Below, one piece after another: positions 55,850 to 64,000 of a stretch of 64,000 nt of DNA. A program made the position numbers and the translations under genes. This stretch comes from Anthopleura xanthogrammica (taxonomy: Eukaryota > Cnidaria > Anthozoa > Actiniaria > Actiniidae). Each line of letters starts with the position of its first letter. Positions within the stretch are counted from its first letter, which is position 1. The notes under the pieces were generated by a model that saw only the letters and a program-made list of their open reading frames with translations, was not told where the DNA came from and ran no database searches. The stretch covers positions 873,501 to 937,500 of the forward strand of contig OZ025224.1 of the NCBI GenBank assembly GCA_964019055.1, given 5' to 3'.

Positions 55850-56825
55850 GTGGGTTATATTTTTCCCGTTGACAACAATGCTTTAGAAGCAGTAATCTCA
55901 TTTAGTTATCTAGGGGTTGTTATCAACAATAACCGTAAGATGGGAAGATCATATTGATCACATAACCACCAAGATAAATAAGAAGCTTGGTTTGTTCTAT
56001 TTCCGGGCATGTTATTAGTTAGCACACTATCTCGGTGTCAAATAGAATAAAAACGGTTCCAATAATTATATCTCCCTTAATATCACTGTTATCTAAAAAG
56101 GACTACCTGTGGTGAAGTGTGAAGTGTGAAGTGTGAAGTCTCTCCACAGGTAGCCCAAGCTATGGTTCTGAATATATATAGAGAGAATGTATGGCAGATC
56201 AAAAAATTCGTCTTTAGAGAGGAGATAAAATTTCCTAAAATCACCTTAAAACGCAACCAAACCGTAAGGAAACCACAATAAATGCAATAAAACATTGATA
56301 TACCGGTAAAGAAACAATAAAATATGAAATTTATTCTATTTTAAAGACATTTTTTGATCTGCCATACATTCTCTCTCTATATATTCAGAACCATAGCTTG
56401 GGCTACCTGTGGTCTCCCCAGAGCTTCCGTAATGATTGGGGTAATTCTGTTCTTATGACTCAACTTCAAGTTCTCCATAATAAAGCAGCACGCATAATTT
56501 TAGATCTACCTCATCGTTCGTCAGGAACGGAGGCTTTACAAAAGCTTAAGTGGAAGCCTCTCAGGCACAGACGTGCTGATAATCGGGCTATAGCTTAAGT
56601 GTCTAAACAAGCTGTTCACTCATAATTTTGAAATTAATTCTAATAAGGTCTATCATAACTATAACAATAGATTGGATAGCAATATGCGGAAAACAGCAGC
56701 TAATAGGCTTGTGGACGTCTACAAATTTTGCTATAGACGATTAGAATAAATTAGATAAGTCCTTAAGGGAAGTTTCATCTTTAAGTAAATTTAAACAAGG
56801 CCTTCGTAAAGTAGTGTTTGAGTAA
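55850..56825 (+). pseudogene. decayed LINE reverse transcriptase, 3' part
   Basis: Broken frames encode LEAVISFSYLGVVINN, then after a frameshift WEDHIDHITTKINKKLGLFYF. After an inserted element, LQVLHNKAARIILDLPHRSS and ALQKLKWKPLRHRR follow. These are the thumb and C-terminal stretch of non-LTR reverse transcriptases. Further pieces (LNNLDKSLKEVSSLSKFK-like) run to about 56825. A 3' tail ends in an (ATT)n run at about 57018-57055, typical of LINE ends. Stops and frameshifts make it inactive. Confidence 0.7.
56141..56412. mobile_element. foldback element nested in the LINE remnant
   Basis: Inverse arms of about 65 bp (ccacaggtagcccaagctat...gtatggcagatcaaaaaa and its mirror ending gcttgggctacctgtgg) flank ~130 bp. 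A short tandem gtgaagtgtgaagtgtgaag lies just outside the left end. The LINE reading (KKDYLWSPQS) resumes at the right border. Lone ends of the same element may lie at 22143 and 43867. Confidence 0.75.
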
Positions 56826-57017
56826 TCTTCGGATTATATTTTCTAAAAAAACAAACTTCTTGGGTTCATGGAAACCACTCCTGATTAACTTTCATATATA
56901 TTATACTTTAAATTATATGACATTTGTTATATACATTTTTATTTATATATATATATCTATTCTTTTACTGAGGACCCTTCTGTAAATCACTTTGTGACGT
57001 TGGCTACCTCATTAAAG

Positions 57018-57056
<39 letters not shown>

Positions 57057-57060
57057 ATTA
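57018..57060 (+). repeat. (ATT)n microsatellite at the LINE 3' end
   Basis: About twelve ATT units follow the phrase ctacctcattaaagattatt at the end of the LINE remnant. Confidence 0.85.
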
Positions 57061-57308
57061 TAATAGAGGGTGGCCACTTAAAAGGAGATCGGTTAATGGA
57101 GGTTTTATTGTAAATAATACATTTTTACAAACTATTACTGAGGTGAACACTTCTATCGTTTATTTACATATGACAAATGGATATTGCCCATTCTACGGGT
57201 AAGAATTGACGGCAATACAAGACCATATTTTAAAATAAGGCGAACCTTATTGCCACAGTTGCCAGGTACGCGGCATTTTTGGGAGCTCTTCTCAGAAGAT
57301 TAATATAG

Positions 57309-60300
57309 TCACAAGGATTTTTCTACGGAGGTTAAGAATTCCACAACTTTTTTCATCAGCGATTCGTCTCCAGATACGATGTTTTCGCAGGAAGTGCGCG
57401 CTTTGATGCCGAAATCTCGCGCCTGAAAAGGAAAGGGAAAATGAAAGATGAATGACGAAAGGAATGAGTGAAAGGAAAGAACGCGCGAGTTATAGAGCGA
57501 ATGAACGAGACAACTTGATGAAAGAGCGCACGAACTGCGGAGGGAAGAAAGAACGAATGATAGATCAGGGAACAAAGAGAAGAGAAGGATAAGAAACAAA
57601 CAAACGAAGCGCGCGGCAAGCGGAGAAAGGCAAGTGTGAGAGTGCACCCTAGCGAACAAAAAACAAGAGCGCACATGCAAGGGAAAAAAAGCAAAATGCG
57701 CGCAATCAAGCGAACGGAAGTGAAAGATCTTTTTTCACTCAAAACGAATGAAAAACACTCGCTGCGCTGGTTGAGGAAAGCACTGTTGCCTGATTGTGGC
57801 TGTACAAAAAAATATTTACCTTTGTCATATCTCCAAGGACGAAGTGTAGCATAGCAACAGCGAAGTATATCTTGTACATGACGGAAGGACTTTGTACGCT
57901 CTGTTGTTCACGGATATCTAGCATTGCTTGTATAACCTGAATTGCTTCAGCCTCTTGGGCTTCATCTGGGTAAAGCCGATATAATAACTGATTAGTAATT
58001 GCAATAAAATATCCATAGATCCCTTGCAGCACGTCAGGATGCGCTCAATTTGGGGGACAAAATAATAGGTTTCCGATTCTCAGGAGAATGAAATACTTTT
58101 GTTTTGTTCTCCAAATTGAGCAGCTGTCATGTCATGTCATGTCAAGGAAGCTTCTCTTATCCCAGATTCCCTCCCCCCCCCCCCCCAGTCCCTTGGAATT
58201 TGAAAAAATGCAATACCTACCTAAGACTTCGAAGTCTGTCGGCATCCCAGATTTAAATGCAGGGCCTATCCCAGAAGGCAGTGCAGGTGTTTTAGTCCTC
58301 TGTCCTACTAGCCTGCTAAGATGTTCATACCAGATATCTGTCACCTGATTGGATAAAACATGGGTTATTAACACATTGGTAGATTTATTGAGGCTGTAGT
58401 CACACTAAGACTTGCCTCTCACCTCTGAGATCAAGGTTGGTGTAGGGTAGTACACTCACCTCTCACCTCTGGGGCCTTGGGTTCAATTCTTAGCATAGAA
58501 CCCTTTCACCACATCGGAAGGCAGCTCAATTTGGAGGACAAAACAATAGGTTCCAATTCTCAGGAGATTGAAATTCTTTTGTTTTGTCCTCCAAATTGAG
58601 CTGTTTTGACATCATATGCAAGGGGTCTATAGAGATCACAAGGTGAGTAGAGATTGTTAGTTCTCTACCTTGATTCAAGGGTTTTCACGCTGGGTTCTCC
58701 AGTTTTCCTTCCTCAACAGAAACCCAATGTGAGATAGCCAATTCTCTATCTCTATCCCAGAGCTTGGTTTAAATAATTTTCAATAACATGAATAATTCTA
58801 ATGAGAATGGTACTTTACACTATTTAAAGTCACAGCTTGCCTTGCAACCATTCTCGTAAGTGACCTGTTTGCATTTCCACTTCTGGGAGCCCATTCTCAC
58901 AGAGTCCTCAAGTGATGACGTCATAAAAAATATTTTTCGCTCTATCATATTTTTGGTTCCCAATTATGAACTTACTTGTAAATGTCTTTTTTGGTTGTCT
59001 ATCGCATTTGGAAATCGAAAATTGTTAAAGCCAAAATTTATTTTTTCGTGACATCACACTTGAGGACTCTATTAGCAACCAGTTCTAGCTACGAAGTTTT
59101 ACTTTTTTGATTTCCCATTTGATTTCCCATTTGATTTCCCATTTGATTTCCCATTTGATTTCCCATTTGATTTCCCATTTGATTTCCCATTTGATTTCCC
59201 ATTTGATTTGAGCTTTGACTGTATTCCTACAAGTATGCCATACCTGATTATAAAGTGAGAATGCAATATCTAGTTTATTTTGTCTGTTAAAAACATTTGC
59301 CATATGGAAATATCCTCCAGAGGTATGGATGTCATCAGTGCCATGTTTTCTGGACGAATGATAAATCTACAATTGAAGAAATTTGTCTCTATATTAATAA
59401 TTGGAAAATGTCTAACCTACCGACGATGGCTTACTTCTCCATTACCAAAGCCATGTTGATGAGCGATACAAGGAGTCTTTAATTAAGACGATGCTACATC
59501 GAGCTAAAGCTCTGTCATCAACTGATGAGTTCTTTAAAGATGAATGTCAAAAGCTACGTTCTATTTTTCTACACCTTGGTTATCCAATTAACCTTATAAA
59601 CAATACCATCATGAATTTTAACAACAAAGAATCAATAGCAGCTAGTGGTAAAGATCCTGACAAGATAGTATGCATTCCAATTTCCTTTAAGGATCAGAAA
59701 TCTGCCAATGCTGTTAGAAAGCAATTCAAAGATCTTAGCAACAAGATTGAAGTAACAATTCAGCCTATCTTTACGAACAAAAAGATCGAAGATGTCTTAA
59801 AGCCCAAAGAGAGGAAACCTAATCTTATCAATCAAAATTGCGTCGTTTATCAATTTAAGTGTGAACTGTGCGATTCAGATTATGTTGGTATGTCAACCTG
59901 ACACCTCTTTCAACGTATTAATGAACATAAGTAGTCTTCACATGCACAATCATTAAACAAAGAAATAATGCTCTAGAGAATGACATGTGGTCTGAAATGC
60001 AATAACATTATAGGCAAACCCAAAAGGTCTATTTGCCATATCAACTTACGTCATCGGCAAAGTAAGTCAAAGCTTCTGGATAATCTCCTTTGGCAGCATT
60101 TAACAACCCAAGATTCCTGTATAACCTTGATTTGATATCATCACTACATCCTGGTGTCTTCAGTGCTGTCCATTCAGCTTGCGCAAGGTATTCTTCTGCT
60201 TGGGAGAGTTTTCCTAATCCTACACAACAACAAAAACAGACCATTCATAAACTTTGGACAGTGTGTGGCTTGGTTGGTTAGTGTGCTTTCTGTTAAGCAA

Positions 60301-61077
60301 GAGGTCCCTAGTTTGATCCTCAGTGACCTCACACACTTGTTTCAAGGAGCAAGTGTGGCTTGGTTGGTAAGTGTGCTGCTCGCTAAGCAAGAGGTCCATA
60401 GTTTGATCCTCAATGACCTCACACACTTGTTTTAACAAGTAAGTGTGGCTTGGTTGGTTAGTGTGCCTTTAGCCTTACCTATACTTGCTTCCCCAAGGAT
60501 AAGATACGATGGAACCAGCTCAATACTACTCAAACCATATATATCAATAGAGAACTTGAGTGACTGCAGAGCTGCTGGAACTGCCCTGTCGTATTTCCCC
60601 TCAAAAAGTAATTTCTGTCCTTCTGTACGGCAAAGGTCTATCATTTGTTGCTAAAAGAATAAAAGGAAACACGATAATTAAACCTTGTATTACGTTATCA
60701 TCATTTTTGTGAAGGATCGATATTTCGTTTACCTTTCGAAAAGTTTGTTTGTGTTTTCGTTTTTGTCGCTCTTCTTCGGACCCAAGAAAAGGAATCGGTG
60801 AACGAAGCGCCATCAACAACTGGCATATCCTCTCATGTATACCAAGCCAGTCGGCTTTCTGATGTTCAGGACCACTGGAATACAACGCGAGAGACATATT
60901 TTAAAAACAGAGAAATATAACACTGCGGTCAACGAGAAGCATCAACTTTCACACGTCGAAACTTTACCAATAGTAAGTCACTCTGCATTCCGTACACTGG
61001 ACAAAAGCTGGCTTCTGGCAAAGCTCACAGCATAATTTAACCCCTTTAGGGTTCGCTAGTGGGTTTATAGTGTTCAT
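57309..61077 (-). CDS. ZMYND12: ZMYND12, MYND zinc finger and TPR protein, 8 exons
   Basis: ZMYND12 is a cilium and sperm-flagellum protein known to act with TTC29. Exons in order: 60968-61077, 60733-60874, 60479-60650, 60050-60219, 59244-59366, 58221-58344, 57820-57965, 57309-57422. They total 1101 bp, 366 residues, in frame and close to the family's usual length. The N-terminus MNTINPLANPKGVKLCCELC leads a MYND finger (C17, C20, C28, C31, C37, H41, H50, C54; QKADWLGIHERIC). Helical TPR-like repeats follow: KYDRAVPAALQSLKF, GLSSIELVPSYLILGEAS, QAEEYLAQAEWT, SRLYRNLGLLNAAKG, SGGYFHMANVF and DEAQEAEAIQ. The next-to-last Cys position of the MYND consensus is not filled, as in other ZMYND12 proteins I know. 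Introns hold two family A MITEs, a SINE, a Penelope-like fragment and a family B MITE. An X-box lies 86-100 bp upstream. Confidence 0.95.
58012..58148. mobile_element. foldback MITE, family A, copy 6, right end degraded
   Basis: It begins tagatcccttgcagcacg, has the inner arms gggggacaaaataataggtt and tttgttttgttctccaaatt, and ends in catgtcatgtcatgtcaagg instead of the usual terminus. It lies in ZMYND12 intron 6, about 70 bp from exon 6. Confidence 0.7.
58410..58770 (+). mobile_element. SINE family 1 interrupted by a family A MITE
   Basis: The head with B box (cttgggttcaattcttagca) is at 58413-58493. The body (gagtagagattgttagttct, gggttctccagttttccttc) resumes at 58633. Between them is a complete family A MITE bounded by TA, which gives a natural empty-site comparison. 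Confidence 0.8.
58494..58632. mobile_element. foldback MITE, family A, copy 7, inside a SINE
   Basis: It runs TA-gaaccctttcaccacatc ... atatgcaaggggtc-TA. The SINE reads across as ttagca-TA-gagatcac, so one TA was duplicated on insertion. TA duplication is the mark of Tc1/mariner-type transposition. Confidence 0.85.
59100..59212. repeat. 12 bp minisatellite (atttgatttccc)n
   Basis: Nine near-perfect copies lie about 30 bp from ZMYND12 exon 5 inside intron 5. Confidence 0.95.
59452..59935 (+). pseudogene. Penelope-like retroelement fragment
   Basis: An open frame encodes MLHRAKALSSTDEFFKDECQ, CIPISFKDQKSANAVRKQF, LKPKERKPNLINQNCVVYQF and KCELCDSDYVGMST, then after a stop HLFQRINEHK. This is the link between reverse transcriptase and GIY-YIG nuclease in Penelope-like elements. 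It is truncated at both ends and stopped within the nuclease start. It lies antisense in ZMYND12 intron 4 and abuts a half copy of family B. Confidence 0.7.
59936..60022. mobile_element. foldback MITE, family B, right half only
   Basis: Matches start at cttcacatgcacaatcatta and continue through aacaaagaaataatgctcta and gaatgacatgtggtctgaaa. The left half is absent and the Penelope-like fragment ends at the break. Confidence 0.65.
60263..60476 (+). repeat. 90 bp tRNA-like tandem repeat beside a ZMYND12 splice donor
   Basis: The word gtgtggcttggttggt recurs at 60263, 60353 and 60443, exactly 90 bp apart. Each unit has an A-box-like (tggttggttagtgtg) and a B-box-like (tagtttgatcctca) segment, as in a tRNA-derived SINE head. 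The array ends at the donor of exon 3 (exon starts at 60479). Confidence 0.85.
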
Positions 61078-61402
61078 TTTGAGAATATCGACGATAGAAT
61101 TACGAGAAGAAGAGAGAAAGTCAAAGTCATTTCTTGTCGGACGCCATTTTGTGATTCTTTGCGTTGCTAGTAGCAACAAACAGCTGAGCTTTTACACTGT
61201 GGGCCCATAACATCTCATTCAAATTTTTTTCACATAAAAGTAAACATATCCGTAAATGATTTTATAAAATCATCTTTATTTGATCCTTATGAAGGCTTTT
61301 TTTGTTTAATAGAGTGTTTTAAACGAGGTTATGATAAGTCTGATTGAGATATAGTAGCGCGGAGACTGGGACGAGGGCCATATTCCTGAGTATTCTTCAC
61401 TC
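61078..61402. promoter_or_regulatory. bidirectional promoter of ZMYND12 and NSUN6
   Basis: The two ATGs face away from each other with 325 bp between them, so both promoters must lie here. An RFX X-box occupies the ZMYND12-proximal side at 61163-61177. No TATA box is obvious. Confidence 0.7.
61163..61177. promoter_or_regulatory. X-box (RFX site), near-palindromic
   Basis: GTTGCT-AGT-AGCAAC fits the X-box consensus in both halves and is a perfect inverted pair. RFX factors are the known activators of cilium genes, matching ZMYND12's role. Confidence 0.65.
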
Positions 61403-64000
61403 ATGTCTGGTGTTCATATACTTGAATTTTCTTCGCCCGAAGTTGAAGATTTCTTACGGAATTCTTTTAAATCGATAGAGGTAGGTTGATACATACACTT
61501 AATAATGCTTTATTTATGTTTATCCTTTACAAAATCAGTATTTTTAAAGGAAATATTGGAGTTGAAATTTAGTTGCAAATGAATGAAGTTATGGCGGGCA
61601 TTTCGAACAGTCAAAGTATGGAGTATATATGCAATTCCTTTTAAAATTGTAGTGGCCCTACCTCTGCTTGTAATGAAAAATTTCATTAATCCACACCAAT
61701 CTGGATTTGTACGAGCATTATTTGGTATAATGTTTTCCCATTTCAGACCATGTATCATTCCCTTGAGAATAAGATTCTTTGTTTGAGATGTATCCATATT
61801 CATGTGTCTTCTCATGCACAACCATTAAACAAAGAAAGGATAATCTAGGAAATGACACGTGGTGTGAAATAGGAAAATATGATGTCCAAGGTGAAGGGCC
61901 TATTCTGTCATTTTTATACATACAGGATAAAGATAAGGAGAGCTTAGCAAGAAAAACCAATCATGAAGTTGATTCCTGGTTTGATGTGCTATCAAGATGT
62001 TTAACTACACCACCACTGTTCACTACTTTAAGAGTGAACACTTGTAAGATCTCTGTAGAAGATGCAAAAAAACAGCTGGAAAAACTTCTTCACAATGTAA
62101 ATGGAAATTTCCTAAAGTCAGGGCTCAAAATAACAGCCAGTCAACAGTCAATGTCTGGCCAAATTTGGTACTTGACCAGTCAAATACGGTTTTGAAGGGA
62201 CATGTTGACGGGTCATATTTGAAATAAATAAAATAAAATATCATATGCCGGACATCTTGACCAGTGTATGACTGGCCATTATTTTGAGCACTGAAACCCT
62301 GAAAGTAGTTTTATTTATTGCTTAACCTATACTTGCCCACAAAGAGCAGTTATATTTGACTTGCCTGTAGACACTCCTCAGACCCTCCCCACCCCCTAGA
62401 AATTCCAATCCCCCTCCATGGGGGAGGTATGGATATTTTCTGGAACTACACAGTATACCCTCCTCAGACCCTCCCCATCCCTAGGAAATTCCAATCTCTC
62501 TCCATGGGGGAGGTATAAATATATTTTCTAGAACTACACAGTATATATCCTCCTCAGACCATCTATTATTTTGAAATTGATTATTTATATAATGATGATT
62601 ATCATAATTTATAAACACTATCAAACGGTTTTTCCTGTTTTTCTTTAACCTAGCAATACAAAGAAAAAGGGCAGGACTGTCCTGTAGTCTGTCCACATCA
62701 TTCTCTACCAGATGTCCTTGTTATACCAGGAACAGGACCACATCTCATGACACCGTCAAGAAAAGAGATTATAGTTGACACATTCTGTGGAACAGCTATT
62801 TTAAGAGGTGCCGATGTCTTTGCACCTGGAGTTATGGGTGCTCATCCAGGTGCGTGAATGAATTATGATATTATTATTCATTTGGAATTTCCAAGTAAAG
62901 GGGAGGGTTTGAGGAGGGTATACTGTGTAGTCCCAGAAAATATTGAATATTTAAAAAAATTTTTAAAAAAAATAAATTTTATACCTCCCCTATTGAGGGG
63001 AGGGGGGGGGGGGATTGGAATTTCCAAGGGGTGGGAAGGGTCCAAGGAGGGTATAGTGTGAAGTTTCAGAAAATATCCATACCTCCCCCAAGGATGGGGA
63101 ATTGGAATTTCTAAGGGGTGGGGGAAGGAGGGGGGGGGGGGGGGGGGGTCTGAGGAGGGTATAGTGTAAAGTTTCAGAAAATCTCTCTCTTTGTGGGGGA
63201 GGAGGGGGGGGGGGGGGGGTTGGAATTCTAAAATGATGGTGCCTTGGGGTGAGCAAGTAGAATCATTTTAGAACATCTTTTTTTTGTATCACCACCACAG
63301 GGATCCAAAAGGGAGATGATGTTTCAGTGTATGCTGATCTTGATAATCGTTGCCGTAAGGGATTGGCTAAGCCTTATGAGGGAAGAAAGATGTTTGTTGG
63401 TAATGGAACAGCTCTCATGTCAAGGAATGACATTTTCTGTGATAATTTAAATATCAGGTAATATTATCGTATTATTCTCCCTAACTATGTAACACCAGGG
63501 AGGTGGGAGGGACTCTTAGAGGGGGGCTCTTAGCCAATCAGAATGCTCTGTTTTCAATAGTTTATTCAGTTTCATCTCCATCTGCCTCCCATCCCCCTGG
63601 TACCACTCAGAATAATCTTGCTGAGCAATGTTAATGCTACAACTTACCTTTAGTTATCTCTATCTTGTCTTATTGTTCATGCTTTTGGGCCATGTTTTTA
63701 TTTGTAGTGGAGTTGCCGTGCAGATGACTAATGCTTTATACGACTGTCCCTCACTGAGTGGTATCCTACCTGGTCTTGTATTCCCACAGAATCTGCCGTC
63801 AGTGGTTGCAGGGCATGTTCTTGGTCCTCAGCCTGGGGAGACTGTTTTGGATATGTGTGCTGCACCAGGTGGTAAAACAACACATCTGGCCACTCTAATG
63901 GAGAATAAGGTGAGGTATTAGAAGGCTGTATTGTTCAAGGATTAGATGGTAGTCTAATCCATCATCCATCCATTCATCCATCTGTCCTTCCATCCATCTG
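61403..64000 (+). CDS. NSUN6: NSUN6, RNA cytosine-5 methyltransferase, 5' part (cut by window end)
   Basis: NSUN6 transfers a methyl group from S-adenosylmethionine to cytosine in tRNAs and some mRNAs. Exons seen: 61403-61480, 61926-62096, 62654-62849, 63301-63457, 63708-63909, giving 268 codons in frame; the next donor is at 63910 and the rest lies beyond the window. The start MSGVHILEFSSPEVEDFL is helical. A PUA-like domain at about residues 105-200 includes ILRGADVFAPGVMGAHPG and GDDVSVYADLDNRC. The Rossmann domain begins with DMCAAPGGKTTHLA at 249-262, the family's SAM-binding motif I. The catalytic Cys lies downstream and is not visible. It is head-to-head with ZMYND12. Exon 3 is bracketed by inverted minisatellite copies. 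Confidence 0.93.
61727..61895. mobile_element. foldback MITE, family B, in NSUN6 intron 1
   Basis: The left arm tataatgttttcccatttca, the middle tcatgtgtcttctcatgcac and the right arm aatgacacgtggtgtgaaat follow the family order. It ends about 30 bp before the exon 2 acceptor. Confidence 0.75.
62118..62302. mobile_element. foldback MITE in NSUN6 intron 2
   Basis: The ends tcagggctcaaaataacagc and ggccattattttgagcactg, with inner cagtcaa / ttgac words, are inverse. The element starts about 20 bp after the exon 2 donor. Confidence 0.65.
62370..62565. repeat. ~100 bp tandem repeat in NSUN6 intron 2 (minus sense)
   Basis: Two units read cctcctcagaccctccccac.c, aattccaatc, ccatgggggaggtat, ttttctggaactacacagta. 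They are the inverse of the units in intron 3. Confidence 0.8.
62876..63235. repeat. ~100 bp tandem repeat in NSUN6 intron 3 (plus sense)
   Basis: About three and a half units read ttggaatttccaaggggtgg, gaggagggtatagtgt, tttcagaaaat and atacctccccc, with long G runs between them. They are inverse to the array in intron 2, so exon 3 lies between inverted arrays. Confidence 0.8.

Noticed and set aside
57309..57742. Extended minus-strand frames rich in Phe/Leu/Ser upstream of the last ZMYND12 exon
   Set aside because: They read through intron 7. The acceptor at 57423 and frame continuity define the real exon.

Overview
The window is nuclear DNA of an animal, most likely an anthozoan cnidarian and probably a stony coral. 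The genes are intron-rich with GT-AG introns, base composition is AT-rich, and tRNA-derived SINEs and short foldback DNA elements are very dense. One gene encodes a secreted Asp/Glu-rich protein of the kind known from coral skeletal organic matrix. The organism is inferred from gene content and repeat style, not from a database match.

Layout, left to right: a small single-exon gene for a basic protein (minus, 1148-1654); pieces of a phytanoyl-CoA dioxygenase-like gene that seems to have lost its central exon (minus, 2793-3946); a complete nine-exon nucleolin gene (plus, 6397-11552); a complete 13-exon outer dynein arm docking complex gene of the ODAD1/CCDC114/CCDC63 family (minus, 13787-19164); a 2.2 kb satellite block with two copies of a ~550 bp segment (19885-22127); the acidic secreted protein (plus, 25040-26138); an astacin metalloprotease with a C-terminal ShK domain (plus, 27971-32208); an atypical SH2 protein (minus, 35004-41453); a single-exon Golgi-type glycosyltransferase-like protein (plus, 45059-46186); an orphan class A GPCR (plus, 51421-52485); ZMYND12 (minus, 57309-61077); and the 5' part of NSUN6 (plus, 61403 onward, cut by the window end). 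ZMYND12 and NSUN6 are divergent and share a 325 bp promoter containing a near-palindromic RFX X-box. All exon models were built by hand from splice signals and reading-frame continuity; the complete models keep frame throughout.

Functional themes: ODAD1 and ZMYND12 are motile-cilium genes, and both have X-box-like motifs upstream, as does the unknown basic gene at the left edge. The acidic protein and the astacin are secreted. The SH2 protein is the most unusual gene: it has a possible N-terminal acylation site, an SH2 domain without the canonical FLVR arginine, and an ITIM-like tyrosine motif.

The rest is mostly mobile DNA. One ~137 bp TA-target foldback family (family A) has seven copies; one lies inside a SINE, which shows its borders. 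A second foldback family (family B) has five copies; one was split by a ~2 kb TTAA-target element that itself carries another TTAA-target MITE. There are also a 548 bp foldback element with perfect 9 bp target duplications, decayed LINE and Penelope-like fragments, and many tandem arrays.
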